Positions 1 through 9,482 are shown, counted from the first letter of the stretch. The stretch: 64,000 nt of DNA from Paenibacillus antarcticus (GCF_001637225.1 NZ_LVJI01000048.1:186001-250000), one strand, 5' to 3'. Translations and numbers: made by a program. The notes: a model not told the origin generated them from the letters alone.

Positions 1-1203
1 ATCTTCATAATTTCGATAATCAGCCACTTGCTCAAGTATTCCCCCCATCCCCCTTGGCACTTCTTCTTTCAGAGGTTTGATTATAGGGGTGTCTGCCATG
101 ATTTTTTCCAAAAGAGTCTGACTTCCCGAATTTGAAGGACGTTGAAAAGCGATGATCTTCTTATTTCTGCCCCCAATTTCCTTCCAGAATCGGGTCTTAC
201 CCGAATATATATCCTTAATCTCTTGTACCGTCAAACCCTTGATCGGATTGTTATTATTCACAAAGAACACGAATGCTTCCTTCCCAATAGGTGTCATAAC
301 CAGTTCATGACCACTAGCTTGTGCCATTTGCAGCTGATTGACGGACGGTTCTGCCCCAAAATATATATCAACCTCTCCTTTCAACAACCGTTCGTATGCA
401 TTAATGGTGTTGGTAAAGCTAACGAATTCACCCTTAGCGTCATCCATTAAACCTTCCTTCGGATATGTTGCCTGAGCAAAAGCAGAGTAAACCGGGAAAG
501 CCGCTTCCGCTCCATCCAAGACAAGCATGTCTTTGGGATCTTCTATATTGAAAGTGACTTGTTCTGCGATTCGCGGCAATCGGTTGCTAGGATTGATCAC
601 ATCATATGGCCATAAGTCAGTACTTGAATACCCTCCACCATACTTAAATCCATAGGATGGAAGAACGGTTTGGCTTCGCTGCCATTGTACGAAACTCCCA
701 ATACTGAATGTTAATATCACAACGATAGATACCAAGATCAGCTGTTTACGCTGAATTACGATTAACGGCTGACGTGTTCTTTCTTTAATGAAAAAACCAA
801 TTAAAAAGGCTGAATAATATGAAATAGGTGCAATAGCGTACAGAATTCCAACCCCTTGGAAAGATGCCATAAAACTAATAGGGAGAAATGGTATTTGCAA
901 GAAAGAATACACCGACCATGCGGAACTTCCATAGAACCCTCCACTAACTAACATACAAATAGCCCATAGCATAACGGTATAACTAAGTGGAAAGACAACT
1001 GGCCAATATCGTTTCCCAAAACGCTGCGGAAGATGTCTATCCCATGCGGCTAATACCCCGGTTGCTATTCCACTTACGAGCATCGTCACAACAACAAGGA
1101 TAGTCAAATTCAATTTTCCGTCCATCAATACCAATGTCATAATCGAGAAAACAAATGGATTTACACCACAGTGCAATAGCAATATCCGAAAGATATATCC
1201 CAT
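1..1203 (-). CDS. Membrane protein with C-terminal PstS-like substrate-binding domain (3' end outside window)
   Basis: The reading frame is open from an ATG at 1203 to the left window edge (401 codons) without a stop, so the C-terminus is missing. An AGGAG sits about 8 nt before the ATG. Residues 1 to about 185 are a polytopic membrane region with several hydrophobic helices. The rest resembles the type-2 periplasmic binding fold of phosphate-binding PstS proteins: a DGAEAAFPVYSAFAQATYP stretch matches the family's DGST..YPL..AFA signature, and GEVDIYFGAEPS and VFFVNNNNPIKGLTVQEIKDIY match its later strands. Known PstS proteins are secreted lipoproteins; fusion to a multi-helix membrane domain suggests a sensor or a transporter-associated binding protein. 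Function is inferred. Confidence 0.75.
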   Translation of the reverse strand, partial: MGYIFRILLLHCGVNPFVFSIMTLVLMDGKLNLTILVVVTMLVSGIATGVLAAWDRHLPQRFGKRYWPVVFPLSYTVMLWAICMLVSGGFYGSSAWSVYSFLQIPFLPISFMASFQGVGILYAIAPISYYSAFLIGFFIKERTRQPLIVIQRKQLILVSIVVILTFSIGSFVQWQRSQTVLPSYGFKYGGGYSSTDLWPYDVINPSNRLPRIAEQVTFNIEDPKDMLVLDGAEAAFPVYSAFAQATYPKEGLMDDAKGEFVSFTNTINAYERLLKGEVDIYFGAEPSVNQLQMAQASGHELVMTPIGKEAFVFFVNNNNPIKGLTVQEIKDIYSGKTRFWKEIGGRNKKIIAFQRPSNSGSQTLLEKIMADTPIIKPLKEEVPRGMGGILEQVADYRNYED

Positions 1204-1421
1204 CTAAACCACTCCTTTGTAATGTTGTGACAATGCTTCCCATGAACGAATATATCATCACGCTATAAATTCTGACATTTCCCAGTTAAATCATATATTA
1301 ACATAAAAATAATCCCGCTCGTTATCTATCTAACAAGTATAATTACCTTTGGAAGTGTTACTTGATTAAGTTCATTTAGTCACTGTAAAATTAAGAGATA
1401 TATTACTAGAAGGAGAACTAG

Positions 1422-1781
1422 ATGATCATGGACATAAAATCATTATCCAATTTTTGTTTATCAAAAAAGGGAAGCCTAGAGGATTATCCCTTCGGTGACG
1501 ATGTTCTTGTCGTAAAAGTCGTCTCAAAAATGTTTGCATTGATTAACGAACATAACAATCAACTTAAAATCAGTCTGAAATGCGATCCTTTTATAGCAGA
1601 AAGCTTAAGACAACAATACGCTTCGATTACGCCCGGATATCACTTGAATAAAAACCACTGGAACACCATCATAATCGATGGTACTATTTCAGATCTGGAA
1701 TTATTCAATATGATTGATCACTCCTACGATTTGGTGTTTAAAGGATTAAAGAAATCAGAGAAAGAAGCCATTATGCAATAA
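1422..1781 (+). CDS. MmcQ/YjbR family protein
   Basis: A 119-residue protein with the length and sequence pattern of the MmcQ/YjbR family (CyaY-like fold; DNA binding has been proposed for members). It opens with a short helix and SLEDYPFGDDVLVVKV, then MFALI, the KISLKCDP segment, a P-GYHLNKNHWNTI core and a C-terminal helix ending in SYDLVFKGL, all typical positions for this family. AGGAGA at 1411-1416 fits the ATG at 1422; a second ATG at 1428 is possible. It stands alone between the divergent first gene and the vat-like gene, and is closed by a bidirectional terminator. Physiological role unknown. Confidence 0.85.
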   Translation: MIMDIKSLSNFCLSKKGSLEDYPFGDDVLVVKVVSKMFALINEHNNQLKISLKCDPFIAESLRQQYASITPGYHLNKNHWNTIIIDGTISDLELFNMIDHSYDLVFKGLKKSEKEAIMQ

Positions 1782-1791
1782 AAATCCATGA

Positions 1792-1820
1792 AAAAGAGGG
1801 GCGTGAGCCCCTCTTTACTA
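1792..1820. terminator. Bidirectional rho-independent terminator
   Basis: Perfect 10-bp stem AAAGAGGGGC / GCCCCTCTTT with a GTGA loop, flanked by A-rich and T-rich sequence on the two sides. It separates the convergent mmcQ-like gene (plus) and vat-like gene (minus) and can serve both. Confidence 0.85.
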
Positions 1821-1880
1821 TTTTCTCCACTAAATATTAGAACAGAGCCAATATCGCCTTATATTCACTTTAAAATCATA

Positions 1881-2531
1881 TTAATCCTCATTCAACAGCT
1901 TCTTTAATGAGCCAATATTATTAACCGAAACTAATTGCTCAAGGTTTTCAAATATCTTCTTCTCATCCCAGTTCCACCATTGAAGTTCTGACAATAATTT
2001 AATCATCTCATCACTGAAACGCTTTTTAATAACATTTGCAGGATTACCACCGACAATAGTGTAGGGTTCAACATTTCTTATAACCGTTGAGTTCGTAGCA
2101 ACAATTGCACCGTCACCAATGGTTACTCCCGCCATAATCGTAACATTCTGTCCCAGCCAAACATCATTGCCAATCAAAGTATCACCTTTGAAAGGTAACT
2201 GTTCGATTGTAGGCGTGACCTTTTCCCACCCTCCGGCAAAAATATAGAAAGGATACGTGGTTAATCCATCCATCCGATGATTAGCACCGTTCATAATAAA
2301 CGTTACCCCTTCAGCGATCGCGCAGAACTTTCCAATCACCAACTTATCACCTAAGAACTCGTAATGATGTTGGATATTATCATAGAAACGCTCAGGGGAC
2401 TTGGTATTGTCGCTGTAATATGTATAATCACCAATCTCAACGTTTGATCTGCTCGGCAAATTCCGAATGTAACAAACACTTTTGATATTCTCATTTGGAT
2501 AAAGCTTAGTTTTATCTGGAGCTATCGTCAT
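1881..2531 (-). CDS. Vat-family xenobiotic acetyltransferase
   Basis: A 216-residue left-handed beta-helix acetyltransferase of the Vat/CatB family, which uses acetyl-CoA to inactivate streptogramin A or chloramphenicol-type drugs. The catalytic-histidine segment FIMNGANHRMDG is intact, as are the hexapeptide repeats (IGNDVWLGQNVTIMAGV, IGDGAIVA), the VGGNPA turn and the LQWWNWD C-terminal motif typical of Vat proteins. The ATG at 2531 is preceded by AGAGGAAG at the right distance; a TTG at 2549 lies inside that ribosome-binding region and is rejected. Monocistronic, closed by the terminator at 1792-1820. Known family members are resistance enzymes; many Bacillales chromosomal copies are intrinsic and the true substrate here is not known. 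Confidence 0.88.
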   Translation of the reverse strand: MTIAPDKTKLYPNENIKSVCYIRNLPSRSNVEIGDYTYYSDNTKSPERFYDNIQHHYEFLGDKLVIGKFCAIAEGVTFIMNGANHRMDGLTTYPFYIFAGGWEKVTPTIEQLPFKGDTLIGNDVWLGQNVTIMAGVTIGDGAIVATNSTVIRNVEPYTIVGGNPANVIKKRFSDEMIKLLSELQWWNWDEKKIFENLEQLVSVNNIGSLKKLLNED

Positions 2532-2610
2532 ACTAACACTTCCTCTCAAATACGTTATCTAACCTTACCCTATCGAATCATCAATATAAAGCAATCTTAT
2601 AGTTAAATGG

Positions 2611-3504
2611 TTAATCCATTCGGAACAGATCGATGAAATGTTGTGCGCTTTTTGATAAATAGCGATCCTTCAACCAAATAATACCTACATCCGACTGAAA
2701 GTCTGCATCTTCTATATCAAGCATCTTCACAACCGTAGCCGGAAAAGAAGACATGACCGATTTCGGAAAAACTGTAGCCCCGATCCCTTCAGCGATGAGT
2801 GACATAATAATGGCTACGCTGGAACATTCGCAAATGACGTCCGGTTCAAATCCATGCAGTCGGCATGCATCCATGACTTGCTCATGCATCCGTGTTGTGC
2901 GATCCGTCTTTAACGTGAGAAAGGGAAAACTCGCTAATTGTTGCATGCTGATCGACCGTTTACCGGAGTAGGACACCCATGAGCTTGGAATGACTACCAC
3001 AAATGGGTCCGAAGACAACGGTAAGATGTCATACTGATAAGTTGATGTCTGCGCTTCGAACGGCAACCTGGCGATAACGAGTTCAATCATTCTCTTCTCA
3101 AGCTGCTCACCTAATTGGTAATGGTCCCCTTCCGATATTTTAAACGTTACCTGCGGATACTCCTCCCTAAACCGCCCGATATGCGTTGGTAAAAGAGAAA
3201 TACACGATACGACCGAACCAATCGAAAGAACGCCCCGCACACCTTCTTCAATCTCTTTCACTTCCCTGGTCACTTCATCCAATTGCAACAGCAGCGACTC
3301 AGCCTTTTGCCTAAGCAACTCACCCGCTTCCGTCAGCTTTAATCCCGAGCGGTTGCGATCAAACAACCTCACCCCCAACTCCTGTTCTATCATTTGCATT
3401 TGTCGGCTCAGAGGTGGTTGCTCCATATGAAGCCGCTTGGCAGCACGAGTAATTTGCCCTTCTTCAGCTACCATCAAAAAATATTTCAACTGACGTATAT
3501 CCAT
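2611..3504 (-). CDS. LysR family transcriptional regulator
   Basis: A 297-residue LysR-type regulator. The N-terminal winged helix-turn-helix is clear (LKYFLMVAEEGQITRAAKRL, then QPPLSRQMQMIEQELGVRLFDR), followed by the linker helix and a two-lobe effector-binding domain (GVLSIGSVVS, then LIAEGIGATVFP). The start is the ATG at 3504, 7-9 nt after GGAGGAAA; the upstream in-frame extension covers the ribosome binding site. It is divergent from ilvE with about 145 bp between, the arrangement expected when a LysR protein controls the neighbouring gene, so it may respond to a branched-chain keto or amino acid. That effector is inference. Confidence 0.9.
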   Translation of the reverse strand: MDIRQLKYFLMVAEEGQITRAAKRLHMEQPPLSRQMQMIEQELGVRLFDRNRSGLKLTEAGELLRQKAESLLLQLDEVTREVKEIEEGVRGVLSIGSVVSCISLLPTHIGRFREEYPQVTFKISEGDHYQLGEQLEKRMIELVIARLPFEAQTSTYQYDILPLSSDPFVVVIPSSWVSYSGKRSISMQQLASFPFLTLKTDRTTRMHEQVMDACRLHGFEPDVICECSSVAIIMSLIAEGIGATVFPKSVMSSFPATVVKMLDIEDADFQSDVGIIWLKDRYLSKSAQHFIDLFRMD

Positions 3505-3571
3505 AACTTTTCCTCCATTAACCATACCCAAAAGGTATGTAAAGCAAATTTAATAGATATTTCAAGTATAT

Positions 3572-3600
3572 TTGATGACATGGTAGGATTCAATTATTAA
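3572..3600 (+). promoter_or_regulatory. Putative sigma-A promoter of ilvE
   Basis: TTGATG (3572-3577), a 17-bp spacer and TATTAA (3595-3600), about 50 bp before the ilvE start, within the divergent LysR/ilvE intergenic region where the LysR operator should also lie. Predicted from consensus only. Confidence 0.5.
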
Positions 3601-3650
3601 ATGTATTAATATTCCACACATTATTAAGGAACGAAGGAGAGATGATCAGG

Positions 3651-4733
3651 ATGGAACAGCATTTGGATATACACATAGAGCGGAGAGAAGCCAAGAAAAC
3701 AAAACCGGCACAGGATCAACTTGGATTTGGGATTCATTTTACGGATCATATGTTTATGATGGATTATACGACAGAGATAGGCTGGCATCATGCAAGGATT
3801 GTTCCTTATCAACCGCTTGTTATGGATCCCGCTGCCAAAGTATTTCATTATGGGCAAACTGTTTTTGAAGGATTGAAAGCCTACAAAACCGAGGATAGAC
3901 GAATTTTACTATTTAGGCCGCAAAAAAATATGCAACGATTAAACCGTTCGAACGAGCGACTCAGCATTCCTCTGATCAACGAGAGCTTCGCGCTCGATGC
4001 ACTGAAACAACTGATCTCCATTGATCAAGAATGGATTCCAAGTGGGTCGGGAACCTCCCTGTACATTCGCCCTTTTGTGATCGCGACTCAGCCTGAGTTG
4101 ATCGCATCGCCATCCTCACATTTTCAGTTTATTATCATCATGTCGCCTGTTGGTCCCTATTACGCGGAGGGCTTGAACCCTGTGAAAATCTTTGTGGAAT
4201 CAACGTCTGTTCGCGCTGTCATCGGGGGCATGGGCGAAGCCAAGACAGCGGCCAATTACGCAGCAAGCCTCATGGCACAGGAGGATGCCAAGCACAATGG
4301 TTATGCTCAAGTATTATGGCTGGATGGCGTGCATCACAAATATATCGAAGAAGTGGGCAGCATGAATGTGTTTTTCAAAATCAAGGGGATCGTCTATACG
4401 CCAGCGCTAAAAGGCAGCATCTTGGATGGGATAACGCGAGATTCCATCCTGCAATTATTGCAGCACTGGAACATCCCAGTAGTCTCGGGAGATATTTCGA
4501 TTCAGAAAGTGTATGAGGCTAGCCGGGAAGGAACATTGGAAGAAGCATTCGGAACGGGTACGGCGGCAGTCATTTCTCCGATTGGCGAACTGCATTGGCA
4601 TGGACAAAATCTGGTTATCCAGAATGGTCAGACAGGCGAACTGTCAAACAAACTTTATCAGACTTTAACAGGCATACAAAATGGCTCAGATCCAGACTTA
4701 TTTCATTGGATGACTGAAGTTAATATGCGGTAA
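3651..4733 (+). CDS. ilvE: Branched-chain amino acid aminotransferase
   Basis: A PLP fold-type IV transaminase (360 residues) that interconverts leucine, isoleucine and valine with their 2-keto acids. The Schiff-base lysine is in GEAKTAANYAASL (about residue 198), the substrate loop is VFHYGQTVFEGLKAY, and the cofactor-phosphate region is EEAFGTGTAAVISP. Length and the LGFG..FTDHMF..DY N-terminus fit the long BCAT subfamily also found in eukaryotes and Bacillales. AGGAG at 3635-3639 is 11 nt before the ATG at 3651 but only 2 nt before an ATG at 3642, so 3651 is preferred. Stands alone, divergent from a LysR gene that may regulate it. Confidence 0.93.
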   Translation: MEQHLDIHIERREAKKTKPAQDQLGFGIHFTDHMFMMDYTTEIGWHHARIVPYQPLVMDPAAKVFHYGQTVFEGLKAYKTEDRRILLFRPQKNMQRLNRSNERLSIPLINESFALDALKQLISIDQEWIPSGSGTSLYIRPFVIATQPELIASPSSHFQFIIIMSPVGPYYAEGLNPVKIFVESTSVRAVIGGMGEAKTAANYAASLMAQEDAKHNGYAQVLWLDGVHHKYIEEVGSMNVFFKIKGIVYTPALKGSILDGITRDSILQLLQHWNIPVVSGDISIQKVYEASREGTLEEAFGTGTAAVISPIGELHWHGQNLVIQNGQTGELSNKLYQTLTGIQNGSDPDLFHWMTEVNMR

Positions 4734-4811
4734 CTGTACCCATATTAATTACTCCAGATGAGTCGAGTTACCATTTTTCGAATAATAGAAGATGAGCATT
4801 AAAAAGGAATA

Positions 4812-4850
4812 CAAAAATACGGTAGATACTGTTTACCAGTACCTACCGTA
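4812..4850 (-). terminator. Terminator of the decayed surface-protein gene
   Basis: Stem of about 13 bp (ACGGTAGaTACTG / CAGTAcCTACCGT, one mismatch) around 4819-4849, followed on the minus strand by ATTTTTG. A related sequence is found at the same distance downstream of the intact SLH gene near 6800-6830, so this hairpin was carried along in the duplication. Confidence 0.65.
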
Positions 4851-4867
4851 TGCGTGATATCTGTTAG

Positions 4868-6500
4868 CTACTCTATGTCTAGTGAATAACCAAGACTTTG
4901 ACACGGATCTCGTAGCATTCGCATTCGGTCTGAATGACCCGTCGGCTGAACCTTTTATAATCCCCCTATCAGATAACGTATCCATCTCACCTCTGCCCAG
5001 TTACCCGAAACATCCTTGATCTTATCATTTTTCATAAAGGAATGTTTATTACTTTTGCAAGCATAGCCACGATTTCCTCTCTTGTGAGGATTAGCTGCTA
5101 AATCGATGGCTTTAGCATTTGGAGCACTTGCAGGTACATCCTTTAACTTTAATGAATGTGGAGGCTGAATTATTGCTATTGCCGTTGCCGTCATAGGTCA
5201 CATAGAGTTAGAAATCTCTCAAATGGGGATATTCATTATTAATCAGCGGATCTATTGACCATGTGTTAGAAAAGTTCTCCCAACATTCATAAGTGCTTTA
5301 CAACTTCATTTCTTCAGTTGTCTTGCCTTCACCTTTTTCTGTATCTTATCTGACTGACCTGTTGCTTCTGTGTCGTAGAAGCTGTTGTTGATTATTCCTT
5401 GATCGTTGGAACCAACCAATCCACCAACTTTTGATGTTCCTTCCACATTTCCTATGGCGTAGCTGCAACTGATTAGTCCAGCGTTAAGCCCTACCAATCC
5501 ACCTGTATAAAACATGCCACTCATATTTCCAGTGCTGTAGCTGTTGCTGATGAGTCCATTGTTGTTACCAACCAAGCCTCCTATGTTGCAATACGCTCCA
5601 CTCGAAGTCCCCATGGTGTAACTGTTATTGATTGTTCCATTGTTATTGCCAACCAAGCCGCCTACATCATAATAACCATTCACATCGATATTTTCCAAAG
5701 ACAAATTAGAAATTGAACTTCTACTACCTGTATAACCGAAAAGTCCAATACATCCACTATTTGCTCTATTAATCGTTAGATTCGTGATTATAAAACCGTT
5801 GCCATCCATGTTTCCTTGAAATTTATTATTAATATCACCTATCGGTATCCATCCATCACAATCTGCATAGCCGTTCAAATCAATATCCACTGTTAGTTTG
5901 TAATGATTTCCCACTTCTAAATGATACCTGACCTCATTGAGCTGAGCAGCGGTTGCAATCAGATAAGGATGACTTAGTGAACCTTCTCCTTCTCCTGTAT
6001 ACACATGGCCCATTGATTGGTTTACCACTACATCATAATAATTGGTTGCCGTTAGATTGATAGTATGATTACCTGGTGTTAGCACACCGCCTTTTATGGT
6101 GATCCCCTCCATCGACTGTGTATTCATTTCTGCAACGAGCAGAGCGGCTCCGTCTTTCACTTCTGTAATCGCTCCACTCGATCCTGAGTCGTCCGTGAAC
6201 GTAATATCAATGCCTCACGCTATGTTATTTTCCTTCCCTCTTTTATAACAGTCGGTGTTATTTGTATGATATCGTCTTTATTCATTCACTTGTTGGATCT
6301 TTAGCTATACGAACAGCAAATGTATTTCCTACATTTACACTAATATTATTAATAGAGGTAACCGTGATCGCTGTGTAACCGTTATTGTTAAACTGTTTCC
6401 TTGAAACATACCAATATCTGCTGTCAGCTCGGAATAAATTCCTACCCAAATGATTCCTGACCTCATCAATAATTGATTTAGTGTCCGATTGTCGATTTAT
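4868..6500 (-). pseudogene. Decayed SLH/GLUG-repeat surface protein
   Basis: Remains of a large secreted cell-surface protein. The best preserved block (5306-6160) has at least five GLUG repeats (pattern GGLVG.N.G.I.NSY..G), a family found in adhesin-like and S-layer-anchored proteins. Upstream in the same direction, about 6260-6480, shattered segments still read as an Ig-like domain (ITVTSINNISVNVGNTFAV). The 3' part (4868-5190) aligns base by base with the SLH-coding 3' end of the intact gene at 6835: KDVPASAPNAKAIDLA from SLH 1 is joined by a deletion to the end of SLH 2, then DVSGNWAEV of SLH 3, with frameshifts. There is no start region, and several frame changes separate the blocks. Not functional. 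Confidence 0.85.
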
Positions 6501-6533
6501 GCCGTTGTGTCGCTATTATACGTTTAAATCATC

Positions 6534-6559
6534 AACAAAAATATCCCCCAAATGGGGGA
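6534..6559 (-). terminator. Hairpin with T-run, possible terminator
   Basis: CCCCCATTTGGGGG palindrome (6545-6558) followed on the minus strand by ATATTTTTG. It lies downstream of the main SLH terminator. The 180 bp between the two hairpins (6560-6738) shows no convincing gene; an 83-codon frame there starts inside the terminator and has no ribosome binding site. Confidence 0.4.
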
Positions 6560-6738
6560 TGCGTCTGAAAGAGATCTTGATGTAGGCTCGCATAAACAAG
6601 GATTTCCGTTTACGAGGAATTCGAAATATGACACAACAAGCGATACTGAGTACTGTACCCAGAATATGAAGAGGATTGCTATACACCTGGAGGTGGGCCA
6701 TAGAGCTGACACCCTTTCTTAGGGCCTGAATTGGCTTT

Positions 6739-6782
6739 AAAAAAAGAGAAACCACGTCTTTATACAAAGACGGGGGTTTCTC
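6739..6782 (-). terminator. Terminator of the SLH surface protein gene
   Basis: Long hairpin: GAGAAACC pairs with GGTTTCTC and the inner GTCTTT with AAAGAC, followed on the minus strand by a run of seven T. It sits about 55 bp after the stop of the SLH gene. Confidence 0.9.
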
Positions 6783-6834
6783 GATAATCTGAGGTTAGGT
6801 ACTGTTTAACCAGCACCTAACGGATATGTGATTA

Positions 6835-9270
6835 CTACTCTATATCTAGTAAATCGCCAAGACTTGCGTTCAACATCCGCAGAATCATAACTAAGGACTC
6901 GGATCTCGTAGCATTCGCATTCGGTTTGAAGGAACCATCGGCTGAACCTTTTATGATCCCCATATCGGATAACGCAGCAATCTCTGCCTCTGCCCAGTTA
7001 CCCGACACATCATTGAACTTTTCATTCTTCACTAAAGTAGTGTGCATTACTTTTGATAACATAGCCACGATTTCCGCTCTTGTGATGGTCTGATTCGGTT
7101 TGAACGTTCCATCCACGTAACCGTTGATTATACCACTTGCTTTTAACGTTGCTAATGTACCTGACGCCCAATGACCTTTGATGTCCTTAAAGCTGGAATC
7201 ACCTTCAGATGTTAATCCAAGCGCTCTTACTAACATAGTCGCAAATTCTGCCCTAGTTATCGTAGCATTAGCATGAAATGAGCCATCCGTATTCCCCTTA
7301 ATGATCCCAAGCTTGGTTGCTAACTCGATTGCTTTAGCATTTGGAGCATTTGCAGGTACATCCTTAAATGTTACTGCTGGTGCAGATTTCGATTTTTCTA
7401 ATAGAGCCTTGATTACATCGATATTTACCTTCTCGTTGTAGAATGGCTTAGGCATTGCCGTTGGTGCTGGTGTAGGTGTAGGTGTTACAGTAGTCGTTGA
7501 ACCCGGACCCGGTGATGGGTTACTAGTTGGAGGAGTAACAACCACTGGTGGTGCAAGATTAACAGTAACTTTGTAATCTTGGTACGATTCATCTTCGGCG
7601 TAAACTGTGTAGGTAACAGGATGTGTAAAGTTATTCAATGTTACATCAGACTCCTGTGTAATATCTCCTACCTTAACAGATGCTCCTGTAGTAGTGAAGT
7701 GCGATGCTAATGCAGTTAAATCTGCATCAGCAGGTACTAGTACATCTACTGTTTTAGCAGTCTGATTGATAATCCCAGATTTATTCAGAATGGAGAAAGT
7801 GCCTAAATCCTTCGATGAGTTTGGTGTCGGTATGACTGCTGCACGACTTACACTAACCAAGTAATCTTGGTACGATTTATCTTCTGCGTAAACAGTGTAG
7901 GTAACTGAACTCGTGAAATTATTAGGTGTAGTGCCTGAAACTTGTTCAATTGTTCCTACCTTGACAGATGCACCAGCAGAAACAGTGAATTGTGATGCTA
8001 CATCATCTAAGTCGGTATCAAAAGGTACCCGTACATCTACCGTGCTATCATCCTGATTAATTGACCCCTCATTTCCTAGCAATGAAAATTGGGTTATCTG
8101 CTTCTCCGAACTCGGTGCCACTACATTAACCAAGGTATTAACAATAATAGGTGACCCCTGTATATAATCACCACCTGCGGAAACATTACCAATATAGATG
8201 CTTAGCGGAGCAACATAACTACCTAAAGTATCTAGAGAATCTAAAGTTACTTGATATATAGGTCCATCCTTAAAAGGAATATCTGAATGTAAGTCTAAGA
8301 TTAAATACTTCTCACTAGGCGATGACCTTTTAAGTATATATGGAGTATTCATATACGCATCTTTTGTAGCTACAAGCGGTTTGTAGTACCCCTCTGTATA
8401 CTCATCATCCTCGTCTATGTAAGACTCCACAGAGAACTCAGTTGGATTGAACTCCAAAGTGGTTTTAATCCTATTGACGCCATTTTCGTTGATATTGTTA
8501 GTACCACTAGCTGATACAGTAACTACAACAGGCTCTCCAGGTTTGTAGGAAGCCTTGTCCGTGGTTAAAGTTAGCGTCATATGGGGAAGTACGTTGACAG
8601 TCACCAAGTAATCGTGAGTACTCGCATCGGATACACTGTGTATTTTATAAAGTACGGGCGAAGAAAAATCAACAGCATCAACATTAGATTTCTGAGCAAC
8701 CCCATTAATCTCAGCGTAAAATCCGTTGTGACTGAATTGAGGCTTAATGTTGGTTAAGTCTGTACCGTATGGGACAGTAACCTCAACACTATCGGTATCA
8801 TTATTAATTTTCCCAACAATCCCATTAATACTGAAACTCGTGAGATCATTTGAAGTAGGTAATTCTGAAGCATACCCCTTTAACGTGTAATTCCGGTATG
8901 TCCCATCCCCAGAGGCTACTTTGAATATGTTAGGATTGTAAACATACCAGGGATATGACCCAGGGACTGGCCAGTCCTTGACCCCATTATTATAAGAAAT
9001 CGAGGACCCATCTGAAATGCCAAGATTAATATAATAGGGTGTTTGCCCCAAATTAGTACCAGGCGGTAGATAGAAATCTACAGTACCAGTATTATCACTG
9101 TAGTTTACAATCTTACCTGCGTATGGGCCAAAGTTAATATAATTAATTACGTTTGTCAAAGCAGGTGTTGGTGCACCTCCGTCCGCTGAAACCAAACTGC
9201 CAAACATTGAAAAAACTAAAATAAGTGCCATGAAAACTGATACTAAACGCTTTGAACCATTTCTTATCAT
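6835..9270 (-). CDS. Secreted S-layer-homology (SLH) domain surface protein
   Basis: An 811-residue exported protein. Residues 1-29 are a signal peptide (basic NGSKR, hydrophobic core, cleavage near LVSA-DGG). The middle holds four cadherin-like/DUF5018-type beta domains, each ending in a YTVYAEDxSYQDY..V or comparable motif, interrupted around 230-385 by a domain that resembles a cohesin fold (LTLTTDKASYKPGEPVVVTV). A Pro/Thr linker (about 600-640) precedes three SLH modules in the last ~165 residues, each with the F.D....WA and GII.G..DG.F.P..TITRAE patterns. SLH modules bind pyruvylated secondary cell-wall polymer. Start ATG follows GCGGAGGT. A decayed paralogue lies immediately downstream. 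Function beyond surface display is unknown. Confidence 0.9.
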   Translation of the reverse strand: MIRNGSKRLVSVFMALILVFSMFGSLVSADGGAPTPALTNVINYINFGPYAGKIVNYSDNTGTVDFYLPPGTNLGQTPYYINLGISDGSSISYNNGVKDWPVPGSYPWYVYNPNIFKVASGDGTYRNYTLKGYASELPTSNDLTSFSINGIVGKINNDTDSVEVTVPYGTDLTNIKPQFSHNGFYAEINGVAQKSNVDAVDFSSPVLYKIHSVSDASTHDYLVTVNVLPHMTLTLTTDKASYKPGEPVVVTVSASGTNNINENGVNRIKTTLEFNPTEFSVESYIDEDDEYTEGYYKPLVATKDAYMNTPYILKRSSPSEKYLILDLHSDIPFKDGPIYQVTLDSLDTLGSYVAPLSIYIGNVSAGGDYIQGSPIIVNTLVNVVAPSSEKQITQFSLLGNEGSINQDDSTVDVRVPFDTDLDDVASQFTVSAGASVKVGTIEQVSGTTPNNFTSSVTYTVYAEDKSYQDYLVSVSRAAVIPTPNSSKDLGTFSILNKSGIINQTAKTVDVLVPADADLTALASHFTTTGASVKVGDITQESDVTLNNFTHPVTYTVYAEDESYQDYKVTVNLAPPVVVTPPTSNPSPGPGSTTTVTPTPTPAPTAMPKPFYNEKVNIDVIKALLEKSKSAPAVTFKDVPANAPNAKAIELATKLGIIKGNTDGSFHANATITRAEFATMLVRALGLTSEGDSSFKDIKGHWASGTLATLKASGIINGYVDGTFKPNQTITRAEIVAMLSKVMHTTLVKNEKFNDVSGNWAEAEIAALSDMGIIKGSADGSFKPNANATRSESLVMILRMLNASLGDLLDIE

Positions 9271-9314
9271 GTAGTTACCTCCGCTGAATCTATTTATATT
9301 GTCGCTATGCTGTA

Positions 9315-9332
9315 GTTAAAGCATGCGTTAAC
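9315..9332. promoter_or_regulatory. Near-perfect palindrome upstream of the SLH gene
   Basis: GTTAAAGCATGCGTTAAC is an 18-bp inverted repeat with a single mismatched pair, 45 bp upstream of the SLH start codon, in its 5' leader or promoter. Its position and symmetry suggest a dimeric repressor or activator site. The rest of 9333-9480 holds no gene that I can support. Confidence 0.35.
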
Positions 9333-9482
9333 ATACGAGATGTTCCATTTAAAAATTTTGTCGCATCCACTACCTTCCGCCTTGAAAAGTTTTTTCATAC
9401 TAACACTGCATCTACAAATAACATATCCCCGATTTTGGGGGGAGGTGTAAAATTTTAGATATACCTCGTAATACTATAATCT

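Noticed and set aside
142..450. 102-codon plus-strand frame near the left edge
   Set aside because: It is antisense to the PstS-like domain, which has clear family motifs on the minus strand.
4955..5194. 79-codon frame with SLH-like words
   Set aside because: It is part of the decayed paralogue: an internal deletion and frameshifts explain the sequence, so it is listed within the pseudogene.
6516..6767. 83-codon frame downstream of the SLH gene
   Set aside because: It starts within the SLH terminator stem, has no ribosome binding site and no recognisable family.
7500..8100. Repeated DNA blocks in the SLH gene as a possible CRISPR or tandem-repeat array
   Set aside because: They code for similar beta domains of the protein and are spaced by about 300 bp, not by short spacers.
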